From: a virus
IMG/VR virus record: IMGVR_UViG_3300025828_000180
Location: 1 to 24,795 of that record
Reading direction: 5' to 3' (one strand)
Length of the DNA stretch: 24,795 nt
This document shows positions 8,202 through 17,454 of the stretch, piece after piece; the first letter of the stretch is position 1, and every line of letters begins with the position of its first letter. The notes under the pieces are model-generated. The model ran no database searches, had not been told where the DNA came from, and saw only the letters and a list, made by a program, of their open reading frames with translations. The translations under genes were made by a program, and so were the position numbers.

Positions 8202-10194
8202 CGCGCACGCACCTCCGTAATGCTTCTGCACTTTCTAGCTGCTCATCGGCGCTCTTAATAATCGCCGGCGCGTCAAAGATAACATCATCGCCTATCTTGA
8301 CGACTTGCTCTTCTGGCGACAGTCGCTCGTATGCCGCTATAGCCTCATCATAACTAGACTCAATATCAATTTCTTCCATCAACTCCCGCTCTCTTGAACT
8401 AACAACGGGCGCTCTTGGTGCGTCTGGATACTCTTCGTAGTATTGCTCGAATGTCCTGCTAGGCTGATATGACGAATAGCGTTGCGCTTCTAGTTCTTCA
8501 GCGTATCGCATACCTTCCATCATGCGCCGCGCAGCACTTTCTTTATAAATGTCTTCTAGTGTTCGCGCTGTAATGGTAACTGGCTCTCGAAAGGTGATGT
8601 TTAGTCCATCATCTTCGATGAATACATTGCGCTGCTTAAGATCATCAACGATCTCGCGGGTTGCGTTATATCCAATGCGCAAATGCTTCTGCAGCTTGCT
8701 AGTCGTAAACGCTTTGCCCTGCTTCTTTGCAAACGTCACAGCCTTCTTTGAATTGCCGGTTAGGTCTTTGGTTGGGTCTGCAAACTTCGACTCAATCTCT
8801 AAAACTTTCCCTTCTAGCGCATCAATCCTAGCCTGTACATCTGGGTCGGCATACATCTTGGGGTTGAAGGTCATCTGATCCACAAGATCTACTGCATCGT
8901 TTGCGCCAAACTTATCAGGACCATCTGCTCGGTTTATGTAGCCAGGTAAGATATCTTGTTGATCGACAATAAACTCGGCTAGCTCATCAGGCGTCATGCC
9001 CTCATTGCCGGCGCGCCAAAAACCAGGCTGAAAACCCTTTTTGAAGTTTTCTGGATCAATGCCATCATCGGCAAAGGCTTGCTTATTAAGGCCGCCCCTC
9101 GATCTAATTAGCCCTGCTATCTTTGGCTTTTTAGCAAGCTCTTTAGACTCTGACTCCAGCTTTCTTATCATTGAGTAGTAAGCGTCTATTTCTGACCTGT
9201 ACTCGCCCTGCAAAAAACGTCGATACTCGTCGTCAATTAGTCTGTCAGGCGATGGTGGATTTGCCTCATCAAGCGCCTCTTGCAGCTCTTGAAACTCTCG
9301 CAATCCCCTATCTAGCTTTGCAAAATCTCTTTGCGGGCCAGTGCCTTTAGCGGCACCAGTCACATCCTCAAGCGCAGTAAGTGTATCGTCCTGCTCAGAT
9401 AAGAATGGCGCTGGCTCGTCAGGCGCGTCAGGCCTAGGCTCGGTAAATGAATCTGCAAGCCCCTGCCTAAATTGACGAATGTATCCAGCAATGCCGCCGG
9501 TGATACCGCCAACAAGTGCGCCACCTACGGCAGCAGAGCCAATGGCTAGTAATGCCTGGTTAGATGAGTAAGGAGAGTCGATGCTGTCTTTGTGCGCCAT
9601 GACAAATGGCTGAATGGCTAGCTCTGTGCCTGCTGTAAGCGCTGCTGTTCTGCCGGCAGTCCTTGTCGCGGCAGCTGCAACGCTCATGCCTCTTGCCATA
9701 TTAGGCAGAGTGCCAATACCCATAGTCGCAACACTAAAAGGCTCTAACGCAAGGAATGTAGCGGTCGTACCGACAAATTGTGCAGATCCAGGGCCAGCAG
9801 CTAATACGCTTTGTGCATACTCGCGCTTTTTGCGCAGCATCTCTTTGCGCTCATTCTCAAGCTCTAAGTCTGTGGATATGTAGTTACGATACGGGCCTTC
9901 TGGATCTTCATTGAGATGTCTGGCGAGACGGTTCATGTCAAAGTCGCCATCGCCGTTTGTGTAATCTGCCTCACTAACAATGCCATTTTCAATCAGCTCA
10001 AGCGCTCTGTTTCTGTTGCGCTCATACATCTGCCGATTAAGAAGGCCAGATACAGATAGATTTTCGTCTACATTAGTACCGACCGCAGCTGAAAATGCGT
10101 TATACCAGCTTGGCGCTTCTTTGTAGGTATTAGGCTCGAATAGCCTTTGCCCTTGCTCAAACGCTATCCTGTCTTGGCGAGAAACAAACGACAT
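8194..10194 (-). CDS. Internal virion / polyvalent-type protein with FtsK-gamma-like winged helix, 666 aa
   Basis: The ATG at 10194 follows the upstream stop as TGATATG. An upstream in-frame TTG would add 21 residues inside the previous gene and is unlikely. Residues about 214-239 form a glycine-zipper-like hydrophobic segment (GSAAVGGALVGGITGGIAGY), a candidate membrane-crossing helix. Residues about 360-440 (RGGLNKQAFADDG, then FWRAGNEGMTPDELAEFI) resemble domains found in large polyvalent phage proteins. Residues about 483-530 (AVTFAKKQGKAFTTSKLQK, then LRIGYN and IVDDLKQRNVF) resemble the gamma winged-helix domain of FtsK. The C-terminal part is acidic and charged. It probably travels in the capsid and is ejected with DNA. 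It could also be called an uncharacterised virion protein. Confidence 0.72.
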   Translation of the reverse strand: MSFVSRQDRIAFEQGQRLFEPNTYKEAPSWYNAFSAAVGTNVDENLSVSGLLNRQMYERNRNRALELIENGIVSEADYTNGDGDFDMNRLARHLNEDPEGPYRNYISTDLELENERKEMLRKKREYAQSVLAAGPGSAQFVGTTATFLALEPFSVATMGIGTLPNMARGMSVAAAATRTAGRTAALTAGTELAIQPFVMAHKDSIDSPYSSNQALLAIGSAAVGGALVGGITGGIAGYIRQFRQGLADSFTEPRPDAPDEPAPFLSEQDDTLTALEDVTGAAKGTGPQRDFAKLDRGLREFQELQEALDEANPPSPDRLIDDEYRRFLQGEYRSEIDAYYSMIRKLESESKELAKKPKIAGLIRSRGGLNKQAFADDGIDPENFKKGFQPGFWRAGNEGMTPDELAEFIVDQQDILPGYINRADGPDKFGANDAVDLVDQMTFNPKMYADPDVQARIDALEGKVLEIESKFADPTKDLTGNSKKAVTFAKKQGKAFTTSKLQKHLRIGYNATREIVDDLKQRNVFIEDDGLNITFREPVTITARTLEDIYKESAARRMMEGMRYAEELEAQRYSSYQPSRTFEQYYEEYPDAPRAPVVSSRERELMEEIDIESSYDEAIAAYERLSPEEQVVKIGDDVIFDAPAIIKSADEQLESAEALRRCVRGE

Positions 10195-10195
10195 A

Positions 10196-12535
10196 TCACT
10201 CTTGCTCTTCTTGCAGTCTAGCTCGTTGACGTTGCGCCTTTGTTTGTATGCCCTCAATAATCGGCGCTGTTACCGATTGCGCTAGTTTGCGCTTTCCAAG
10301 GTAAATGCTTTCAAGAACATCCCGATAGGAAGTAAGGTATTCAGTAAGAAACGACCCTTCGTATATTTCCGACGCAGTAAGTGTTCTTTTGCGGGCAGGT
10401 AAGCCCAGCTTTTCACGTTGCCTTTGCGCCTTCTGTGCCATGTTGGGAAATATCCCATACAAACTTTGCTGAGACGGCAAGGTGTTTCGTAGCTCGTCAG
10501 TCATCTGAAACCGTAATGGCTGCCCGTTAGCCAGGGTAAATGCTGGCTGTCCATTTTCTAGCTGCGGTTCATACGTATTGCTTGATATGCTTCTTATCCT
10601 AGATCGCTTCAATACCGCTAGTGCGCCATTATCTCCACCATACTGATCTGGCGTAAATCCAATTAAGCCGTCTGGCGCTAAATACTCTAAAGTATCAACG
10701 CTAAACCGCTCAATTGCATTGTTGAAGTCATCTTCCTCCATGCCTCTTGGAAGCTGATAAGTAAAGTTGTTGTACGTACCAACGCCGCCAGTAACCGCAT
10801 CAATTGACGCCTGAAACTCAGTAGTAACATCGTTGCCAATTTGTGTTTCGGGAGATGTTCTAACCTCTGCGTAATGAGCAAGCGCGGCCCTAAAAACGAT
10901 TGCATCATTTTCGCCAAAGCTGCCAGGCAATTCGTACAAGTCACCGACTTTGTTTTTGTAGATGGAGTACAGTTCGTTTTTGTTAGGTAAAGGCACACCC
11001 TGATCTATTTTGAACTGGCCCTGAAAAATTGCAGTAGCGACCGGAATGTCGTTTACGGCACCAGCCATGGCGAACTGGCTGGCTTTGCCCCTGCCTTGCC
11101 CAGCAAGCTGCTCCCATATTTGCGGGTACTTATCAGCGACCATTGAAAATGCTTGCGCGTCTTTTACCAACATCATTGGCGATGCTTCGCTTAGGTATGC
11201 AGCAAACTGAGAGGCCTCTTGATCTGTTAGTACATTTTGCTCAAACAGCATCTTGCCAGTGACCTCATCGACACCTACTGAAGCGGCAATAGCATTCATT
11301 TCTTGGATTCGTCGTGGGATAGATTCGCCAAGATTTGCAAAATCAAAAGGCTCTACGTTGACAATTTTGCGCTCCGATAAGAAGTCTAGGGCATCGCCTT
11401 TCTCGAATGCCGTAACCATCTTGTCTCGATACTCTTCGATGTTCTGTTGACTTTGCGCTAAGTAACCTAACTCTTGTGCTGTAAGCCCCGCTGTAGGCTC
11501 AGCTTTAACTTGATCGAGTAATTTATCAACGCCAGCCAGTGTGCCAGTATTGTTAAGTATCTGGACGTTCTTGTTACCTGCCAAGATGTCATCAAAGTCT
11601 CTGGCATCAGCTTCAGTGCCAAAGGCTTTTAGCTGAAGGTTTACATCATCTAGCTGTTCTTGAGGGACTTCCATGCCGGTAGCAATAACATCACGCAGCG
11701 ATCCAAGGTCATCCTTTAGCTTGGCTCTAGCAGCCTTTAATTCGTCATTACGTTTTGAAAGCACTCCGCTAGCAGCGCCTATAAGTTGACGTCGCTCTGT
11801 TGGATCAAACCGCTGATCGTCACGAATACGATTAACAAAGGCTTCTGCTTCTTCTGGCGTCTTAATTCTATTGACGACATTGATCTCACGCTCGTACTGA
11901 ACGTCTTTAACCATCTGAGCAGATCGCTTTGCGACATCCTCATCGGTCATCAATCCCTTATCTTCGAGATCAATATAAATCTTTTCGAGATCAGCTAATG
12001 CCCTGGTGCTAGTAGCAAAATCGCCATTGATCGCTTCGTCCCTGAGCGTCATCTCTCGTTTGGCAGATTCGCCAACAAGCGCATCTAATCGTCCTGCATT
12101 GGCATCTGCCCTGACGCCTACACGCTTGGAGATGGCATAACGATCAAGGCTAAGCGACAATTCCTGTTGCTGTATAGGATCTTCAAATCGCTGCGGTATC
12201 TTGTTCTGTATGCTTTGAACGGCGCTATCGAAAAAGTCTTCTCGCTTCTCTGGTGGTTGCAAAGCAGCCTCTTCAGCAGCAAGCGTTACCTCTTCCATGT
12301 ATTCGTTTGTAAATTGCTCGTTCTGAAGATCGCGCTGTATCTTTGCTTCTAGCTCTGCCGCCTCTCTCTGTCTGCGGTTTAACTCAAGCGCTGTGTCGCC
12401 TACCTGCTCAGCCAGTGCGCCCATCGCCCTAGCTTCTGCCGCACCAAAAGCTTCTGGTGTAGCGCGAACACGCATAGGTCTCGCACCTACATCAGCCGCT
12501 AATCCTGTTTGCGCTTGATATGTTGGTACTTTCAC
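10196..12535 (-). CDS. Internal virion protein, largely helical, 779 aa (gp15-like position)
   Basis: Starts at GTG 12535 with GGGAGA upstream, overlapping the end region of the previous gene by position but not by codons. The first 25 residues are flexible (MKVPTYQAQTGLAADVGARP). Residues about 30-130 and 245-330 are rich in Glu, Arg, Ala and Gln and look like long helices or coiled coils. It lacks a membrane segment and any recognisable catalytic motif. Size, helical nature and position between a gp14-like protein and a gp16-like pair match T7 gp15, a core or ejection protein that extends the tail across the periplasm. This is positional inference, since sequence resemblance to gp15 cannot be claimed by eye. 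Confidence 0.72.
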   Translation of the reverse strand: MKVPTYQAQTGLAADVGARPMRVRATPEAFGAAEARAMGALAEQVGDTALELNRRQREAAELEAKIQRDLQNEQFTNEYMEEVTLAAEEAALQPPEKREDFFDSAVQSIQNKIPQRFEDPIQQQELSLSLDRYAISKRVGVRADANAGRLDALVGESAKREMTLRDEAINGDFATSTRALADLEKIYIDLEDKGLMTDEDVAKRSAQMVKDVQYEREINVVNRIKTPEEAEAFVNRIRDDQRFDPTERRQLIGAASGVLSKRNDELKAARAKLKDDLGSLRDVIATGMEVPQEQLDDVNLQLKAFGTEADARDFDDILAGNKNVQILNNTGTLAGVDKLLDQVKAEPTAGLTAQELGYLAQSQQNIEEYRDKMVTAFEKGDALDFLSERKIVNVEPFDFANLGESIPRRIQEMNAIAASVGVDEVTGKMLFEQNVLTDQEASQFAAYLSEASPMMLVKDAQAFSMVADKYPQIWEQLAGQGRGKASQFAMAGAVNDIPVATAIFQGQFKIDQGVPLPNKNELYSIYKNKVGDLYELPGSFGENDAIVFRAALAHYAEVRTSPETQIGNDVTTEFQASIDAVTGGVGTYNNFTYQLPRGMEEDDFNNAIERFSVDTLEYLAPDGLIGFTPDQYGGDNGALAVLKRSRIRSISSNTYEPQLENGQPAFTLANGQPLRFQMTDELRNTLPSQQSLYGIFPNMAQKAQRQREKLGLPARKRTLTASEIYEGSFLTEYLTSYRDVLESIYLGKRKLAQSVTAPIIEGIQTKAQRQRARLQEEQE

Positions 12536-12536
12536 T

Positions 12537-13034
12537 TCAGTCTCCCATTCCCGCTATTTGGGCGCCGCCTCTTAGCAGCGATCCGGCAGCCTGGTAGTAA
12601 CTCGCTTTTTGTGCTGATCGGCCCATCATGCGATCAAGGCGACCTTGCAGTCTTTGCTCGGTTGCAGACTCTAGCGCCTGTTGCTCGCCAATAGATGCGT
12701 TATAGCGACGTAGCGCAATCTCGGTATCGGCTTCTCTAGCGTTGTCTAAAAGAACTTGTAATGGCGTACCGCCGGTAGCCACGAATCCGTTATACCGAAA
12801 CGCCTGGGCTGCCGTTGCTTGTAGGTCGGCAAAGTTATCTCGAAAGCGATTGATGTCAAACTCAGATGAGCGCTTAATCTGCTCCGCCTGTTGCTCTGCT
12901 ACCTTGGCATTACGCTCTGCCATGTTTGCATTGAACTGACCTGCCGCCCTAGCTGCAGCGCCTTGCTGCACAGCAGCGCTGGCACTCAAAAGCGAGGTGC
13001 CTGCTACAAGTGTTGCTGTTATTGGATCTGCCAT
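12537..13034 (-). CDS. Small internal virion protein, 165 aa (gp14-like)
   Basis: An Ala- and Gln-rich helical protein. It begins with a short hydrophobic stretch (ITATLVAGTSLLSASAAV, about residues 5-22), followed by an amphipathic helix (ARAAGQFNANMAERNAKVAE). A glycine turn (YNGFVATGGTPLQVLLDN) precedes a second helical region. This architecture, its size and its place directly after the tail nozzle and before the large internal proteins match the T7 gp14 class of ejection proteins, which form the outer-membrane pore. AGG lies seven bases upstream of ATG 13034. Its stop is one base from the next GTG start, so translation is coupled. Confidence 0.78.
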   Translation of the reverse strand: MADPITATLVAGTSLLSASAAVQQGAAARAAGQFNANMAERNAKVAEQQAEQIKRSSEFDINRFRDNFADLQATAAQAFRYNGFVATGGTPLQVLLDNAREADTEIALRRYNASIGEQQALESATEQRLQGRLDRMMGRSAQKASYYQAAGSLLRGGAQIAGMGD

Positions 13035-13037
13035 AAG

Positions 13038-16000
13038 TTACCTATCAAACGTCTGCAATCGAGGATAGATAGACAGAATTGTCAGCGGTAAAGGCTGATC
13101 CTGTTTGACGACCACAAACCCATCGTTATTGTAGCCGCCAGGAAACTCGATAAATTTGTCACCAGTATACAATGGAACGGGTTGATCCATAGCCATACTA
13201 GACTTCCTAAAGGGAATAAGATCCAAATCATCTTCGGATGGACCTATTTCCACGCCCACAGAATTCAATACCCGGATATCAAGATCACTAATCCGCTTGT
13301 TCTTGGCCTGAGCTGTACCTTCAGTACCGCCTGCTTCTATCCGCATCGTTTGCAAAATTGAGTCATAAGGTAACCCAATGTGTGCTTTGGTAACAGATCG
13401 GTCAAGCGTAACGCTACCAGAAGAAACAACCTTATCTGGATGTGTGGCGCCGTTAGCCAAGATAGAAACAGTCTGCCCTTCTAGATGGTCAAGCCCGCTA
13501 ATCGTTGTAGCCAACTGAGTGACTGTTTCGCCGTCAGCATGAGCTGATGCAATGCTGCCATCCTGTGCTCGCGTACACTTGATAAGATCATTTCCGCTCT
13601 TGGCTCCGTATGCAATGATCTCGTTGCGTATTCTTACTTTGCCAGATGCGCTAAAGCTAGATGCGTCATCTAAGGAAATCGTAACGCTTGACGCTCCAAT
13701 ACCGCCGTCTAGTGTTGATGTGACGCCGGTATACGTCAGACCAGCATCTACATAGAATGCGTCCTCTACGTTCGTGCCAAAGTCGATAGGCTTGAGTCGC
13801 TCTACGTGGCGCACATTACTGCCATTGATAGTACGGCGAACCGCAACATATACCTCTTCTTCGGTGCGCTCACCACTAGATATAGAGGCAACGCTTTCTA
13901 CAAACCCGTAGTCATAGGTCGTGCCGCCATCAGTCAACGTGCCGCCTAGCTGGTGCTCATGCCAGGCAACTACGTCTTCTTCGCGTCGATAGGTCATAGC
14001 GACTAGCTTGCCATCTTCTAGCACACACCATACGACGTTGTTTGGCTCTTGCTGATAGGCCATCTCTTTGATCTTGCCTTCAGTGATGTGCTCTGCCAGT
14101 AGCGTCATGTCTGGTGCAATGTACGAATCCACATCGAAGTTATACACAAGCTCTCGCAGCTTGCGCTGCTCTCGCTGTACGAATAGCGCAGTAGAGCCAA
14201 TGACTAGCGGCTGTATGTCGGCGCTGCCGTACTTGGCCTGCTGCTTGATCTGGGTGTTTAGCGGCGTGATAGGCGCATCTACCGAGCCAGCACGTACCGC
14301 AAACTCACCACCCGAGGTGCCAACCAGCAGCACCTTAGATGAGGTCAGATAACGAATGACGTTTACCTGGTTAGATCCAATCGTGTAGATCAGCGCGCTG
14401 TCATCAGCTACGCCGGCAGTGAAGTTTGTGTAGTCCCCGCTTACCGAGAAATACAGCGTTTGTGGCTGAAGTGTTGTATTTGCAAAGACTAGTCGCTGCT
14501 CAAAGAACGCAACACACGCAGGGTAGCCAGTCGTATCAGAGAACGCGCCCATCTGATACTCGTCATCGGCAATCAGATCGCCGCTTATCGTGACGCTCTG
14601 GCCTTCATTCTGGAAGTGTACGTCGTTACTTGTGGATAACGTGATAATGCTGTCACTTACCGCAACAATGAGAGCGTTAGAGAAGTTATTGCCATTGACT
14701 AAAGAGCCATTGGTAGAGCTTCCACTACCTGTTGCATCTTTCCGTGTGGCTGGATCAAGAAGATCAAACTTTGTGTCTGGGGTGGTTGAATCTAACTCAA
14801 CTTCAAAAAAGAAATCATTAATTACTGACGATGGCGTTGTTGGAAAGCTGACAGTGACTCCAGTAGACCCTGTAAATTTAACTAAATCGCCATTAATTAA
14901 ATTATGAGGCCCATCAGTTGTAACCGTAATCTTTGATCCACTGGTTGATATGCTAGAGATGCCTATATTAGCCGAGCCGCTTGCGCTGATACGCATACCA
15001 ACCTTAAAGCCCTGGCTGATAAAATGACCGGAGCTGTCCTCGATAAAGTCATTGTGCGCTAGGCCAGTAGCATCAGGGTCGCCTTCATGGAAGCTGATTG
15101 TGGTCGCAGTAAAGCTAGGCTCTAGCTCTTCTTCTAGCTCATCATTCTCAAGAACCGTAGCGGTTACTGAGGTGCTTTGTGTTGCATCAAGTGCATTGGT
15201 TGCGTCTGCAGTTACGACACCACCAGGACTCTCAAACGAAACTCCGTTAGTCCATGTGCTTCCTATAACGGTATCGACAACTAGAGAGCTTGCACCTACC
15301 GAGATGATTATCGCTGTAGATCCAGCGCCTGGGCCAGTCGTAGTAATTTGTTGTCCAGGAGAAAACGTGCCGCCGGATAGGTTTGTAAAGCCTAATGTGT
15401 ATCGCAGCGAGTCTATTTGCGCGTAGCCATGATGGAGCTTGATAAATCTGCCAGTGCTTAACGATGCACCCACGTCACTAGATTTGAAGAAGTTAGATAC
15501 GCTTGATGTGATGCCTACGGTGCCTGTTCTGCCATCAGCTAACAGTGTTGAGCCATCAAACACCGGGTCCAGAAACGGGCCTCGACGAAACTCAATATTG
15601 CTGATAGTCCACGCATCGTGATCTGTTCGCGTGATCTGCCGAGGTGGGTGATCGGGATGCACGATATACATGGTGTCGGCAGACTGCGTGAACTTTAATC
15701 CCGGTAATTGAGCTGCTGAGTATTGTGTAACAACTTCGATCGGGCTTCCCCCGCCATCTACAACGATTCCACCATCTTTATAAATTCTGAATCTGCCAGA
15801 TGAAAACTCCAGCACATACGTCTGCTCGACGTTAAACTCGAACGGTATTAGTCGCAGGGCAACTGAGCCGGAGCTTCTTCCTATAGCAATGTGTTCTGTG
15901 CCGGGACGACGTGTAACGCCACCCTGTGGGAAGGTCAGGAAGTTTTGTAGTTTCTTACAGCCGTTAAAATACTTCGCTAGATCGGTCCGGCCATCAAGCC

Positions 16001-16055
16001 TGGGCGATAGCTCACCAGCAGTAAAGTTAGTGAACGGCGCACTTGATTTCGCCAT
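13038..16055 (-). CDS. Tail nozzle / tail tubular protein B-like, 1005 aa
   Basis: Likely tail nozzle (T7 gp12 class). The N-terminus (APFTNFTAGELSPRLDGRTD, then KYFNGCKKLQNFLTFPQGGV) is a very recognisable start for podophage tail tubular protein B relatives. It is followed by VLEFSSGRFRIYKDG and MYIVHPDHPPRQITR, typical of the nozzle propeller. The central region, about residues 185-500, holds Gly/Ser/Thr-rich beta repeats, including an acidic linker at about 305-312 (ENDELEEELE). The protein is about 200 residues longer than T7 gp12, and the extra length seems to be in these inserted beta domains. Its ATG lies two bases after the tail adaptor stop, with GAGGT upstream. The C-terminus (GGYNNDGFVVVKQDQPLPLT) is also typical. 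Confidence 0.87.
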   Translation of the reverse strand: MAKSSAPFTNFTAGELSPRLDGRTDLAKYFNGCKKLQNFLTFPQGGVTRRPGTEHIAIGRSSGSVALRLIPFEFNVEQTYVLEFSSGRFRIYKDGGIVVDGGGSPIEVVTQYSAAQLPGLKFTQSADTMYIVHPDHPPRQITRTDHDAWTISNIEFRRGPFLDPVFDGSTLLADGRTGTVGITSSVSNFFKSSDVGASLSTGRFIKLHHGYAQIDSLRYTLGFTNLSGGTFSPGQQITTTGPGAGSTAIIISVGASSLVVDTVIGSTWTNGVSFESPGGVVTADATNALDATQSTSVTATVLENDELEEELEPSFTATTISFHEGDPDATGLAHNDFIEDSSGHFISQGFKVGMRISASGSANIGISSISTSGSKITVTTDGPHNLINGDLVKFTGSTGVTVSFPTTPSSVINDFFFEVELDSTTPDTKFDLLDPATRKDATGSGSSTNGSLVNGNNFSNALIVAVSDSIITLSTSNDVHFQNEGQSVTISGDLIADDEYQMGAFSDTTGYPACVAFFEQRLVFANTTLQPQTLYFSVSGDYTNFTAGVADDSALIYTIGSNQVNVIRYLTSSKVLLVGTSGGEFAVRAGSVDAPITPLNTQIKQQAKYGSADIQPLVIGSTALFVQREQRKLRELVYNFDVDSYIAPDMTLLAEHITEGKIKEMAYQQEPNNVVWCVLEDGKLVAMTYRREEDVVAWHEHQLGGTLTDGGTTYDYGFVESVASISSGERTEEEVYVAVRRTINGSNVRHVERLKPIDFGTNVEDAFYVDAGLTYTGVTSTLDGGIGASSVTISLDDASSFSASGKVRIRNEIIAYGAKSGNDLIKCTRAQDGSIASAHADGETVTQLATTISGLDHLEGQTVSILANGATHPDKVVSSGSVTLDRSVTKAHIGLPYDSILQTMRIEAGGTEGTAQAKNKRISDLDIRVLNSVGVEIGPSEDDLDLIPFRKSSMAMDQPVPLYTGDKFIEFPGGYNNDGFVVVKQDQPLPLTILSIYPRLQTFDR

Positions 16056-16057
16056 GC

Positions 16058-16651
16058 CTAGAACCTCGATCTAATAAATGTATCTGCCTCGATAGCGCCA
16101 GCATCAGAGACGCTTGTAATGCTTGCGGGAGTGCCTTCGGTAGCGCTAACGAATCGTGCTTCCTTGAGCTTGTCTTCGTAGGTAATACGCATCTGCTGGG
16201 CTAGGCTGTTACTGCCTACTAGTGGATACGCAACATCCGCAGCGATAGCAGCGACTAGAGTTTCGATGAGCAGAGAGTCGTACTCGCTAGTATCGGTGAT
16301 ACGCGCCAGGTAGACGAGATCAACCGTATCTTCGTCGCAGAGAATCTTGCGACCTTCAAGTCGGTAGGGGATGTCGTGATAGCGGAGATACAGAACACGC
16401 AAGCAGTAAGGATCAGCAGGTAACGTGAAAGCGTTATCAAATTCAAAAGCTGGCTTAACTGCATCGGGTGCAAGCGTTACTCTGCGCGTTAGTGCTTTCC
16501 AAGGATGCGCCCGGAAAACGGAATCTCGAATGTATTCGTATCGCTGGTTGCAGATACGAGCAGCCTTACTATCTTCGGTAAGACTTAGAATATTGGATGC
16601 GCCAATCTGATTGAGCGCGCTGTTACAAATGTCAACGATAGATGCTGCCAT
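16058..16651 (-). CDS. Tail adaptor / tail tubular protein A-like, 197 aa
   Basis: Adaptor joining the portal to the nozzle, of the T7 gp11 class. It begins MAASIVDICNSALNQIGA, the characteristic opening of this family (short helix, then CNxAL and GA). It continues with ARICNQRYEYIRDSVFRAHP and WKALTRRVTLAP, and later with FTLPADPYCLRVLYL. The length is normal for gp11-like proteins. The ATG overlaps the stop of the preceding 62-aa gene as TAATG, and the nozzle gene follows two bases after its stop. The tight adaptor-nozzle pairing supports the assignment. Confidence 0.9.
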   Translation of the reverse strand: MAASIVDICNSALNQIGASNILSLTEDSKAARICNQRYEYIRDSVFRAHPWKALTRRVTLAPDAVKPAFEFDNAFTLPADPYCLRVLYLRYHDIPYRLEGRKILCDEDTVDLVYLARITDTSEYDSLLIETLVAAIAADVAYPLVGSNSLAQQMRITYEDKLKEARFVSATEGTPASITSVSDAGAIEADTFIRSRF

Positions 16652-16839
16652 TAGTGGATACTCTCTAAATCCTCACTAGGCACAAATTCTATATCGCCTA
16701 CGGCTAATCTGCCATCCATCAGAAACAGATAAGCAAATTGGTTGGCATCTTCCTGTGTCTCGAAACCGTCAATCGCAATCAATACGGCGTAGGTTCCGTC
16801 CTCGCTTTCGGCAACGTGTACTGCAAGCGTGGTATCCAT
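16651..16839 (-). CDS. Small acidic protein, 62 aa, function unknown
   Basis: First gene after the head-tail terminator hairpin. It is a compact acidic protein (VHVAESEDGTYAVLIAIDGF, then ETQEDANQFAYLFLMDGRLA) that looks like two beta strands and a helix. TGGAG lies a few bases upstream of ATG 16839, and its stop shares a base with the next start (TAATG), so it is probably translated together with the tail adaptor. No membrane segment or motif is visible. I do not recognise a family. Confidence 0.72.
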   Translation of the reverse strand: MDTTLAVHVAESEDGTYAVLIAIDGFETQEDANQFAYLFLMDGRLAVGDIEFVPSEDLESIH

Positions 16840-16858
16840 ACAGACTCCAGGGAAGAAA

Positions 16859-16875
16859 GGGGGGCAAAGCCCCCC
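16859..16875 (-). terminator. Hairpin terminator between head and tail genes
   Basis: A perfect seven-base stem GGGGGGC with a three-base loop and matching GCCCCCC. It lies eight bases after the stop of the 185-aa head gene and just before the 62-aa gene. On the minus strand the hairpin is followed by TTTCTT, a modest U-tract, so termination is probably partial. A leaky terminator directly after the capsid genes is known from T7 (T-phi after gene 10) and would give more head than tail transcript. On the plus strand no T-run follows, so it acts on the minus strand. Confidence 0.75.
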
Positions 16876-16882
16876 GTTAGCT

Positions 16883-17440
16883 TTAGTCAGTAACGTACTG
16901 AACTACCATTACGATATCACCAGCCTGAGCACCAGAAACGGTGGCAGTCTGAGTGAGTGCAATGCGTAGCGGTACGCCTGGATCAGATGTTAAGCCCGCA
17001 TCTTCCCAAACAGCTGTAAGCGGAGCATTTTTTCGACCTGCAGTTGTAAAAGCAAATTCGTTTCCATCAGTTGAAGCTGTTCGGAATCTTGTTGATGCTC
17101 CTACATAGGCGTCTTCGTCAATAATCGCATCAGCTGCATAAAGCGTTTGAGATGCGTCAGTATCATTGAATTGGGTATTGCCATTGTAAATGCCGACATT
17201 TACAGCAGAGTCCGTTCCAGTATCAAGATCATCGTTATAAACCATAATGCTTATAATTCGAGCATTTGATGGAACTTGAGCCAAGATGACTGCATCGCCA
17301 TCAGCATTCAGATCATCGGCTGCAACTGCACGAACGTCCATTGACTGATGAAGATTGCCACCAACATTGCCTGGAGCAAGGAAGTCAAACGGATCATTCG
17401 TGTCAATCGCAGTAGCGTTTACACCTTTAGTAATAGCCAT
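16883..17440 (-). CDS. Beta-rich virion protein next to capsid gene, 185 aa; possible capsid decoration protein
   Basis: Follows the major capsid gene by 14 bases, with a strong AAGGAGG ribosome-binding site that overlaps that gap. This suggests high expression. It has an ordered alternation of beta strands (DAVILAQVPSNARIISIMVY, then SAVNVGIYNG) and no charged helices or membrane segments. Its C-terminus GAQAGDIVMVVQYVTD is beta-like. Location, predicted high expression and composition suggest an abundant virion protein such as a capsid decoration or head-fibre protein. No catalytic residues are seen. Identity is unproven. Confidence 0.75.
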   Translation of the reverse strand: MAITKGVNATAIDTNDPFDFLAPGNVGGNLHQSMDVRAVAADDLNADGDAVILAQVPSNARIISIMVYNDDLDTGTDSAVNVGIYNGNTQFNDTDASQTLYAADAIIDEDAYVGASTRFRTASTDGNEFAFTTAGRKNAPLTAVWEDAGLTSDPGVPLRIALTQTATVSGAQAGDIVMVVQYVTD

Positions 17441-17454
17441 TAGTCATTCCCTCC

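Noticed and set aside
8202-8231. Upstream GTG start for the large ejection protein
   Set aside because: The GTG at 8201 has GGAGGTG at proper distance and overlaps the upstream stop; the earlier GTG lacks such a site.
10195-10257. Upstream TTG start for the 666-aa protein
   Set aside because: It adds residues that overlap the end of the previous gene; ATG 10194 directly follows that stop.
13801-13812. Second parS-like site (CTACGTGG core)
   Set aside because: Only the eight-base core matches; the outer palindrome arms are absent and it is inside the nozzle gene.
357-16074. Numerous plus-strand frames of 60-125 codons opposite the virion genes
   Set aside because: They lie fully antisense to convincing genes, have no ribosome-binding sites, and read as Ser/Leu/Cys-rich shadow translations.
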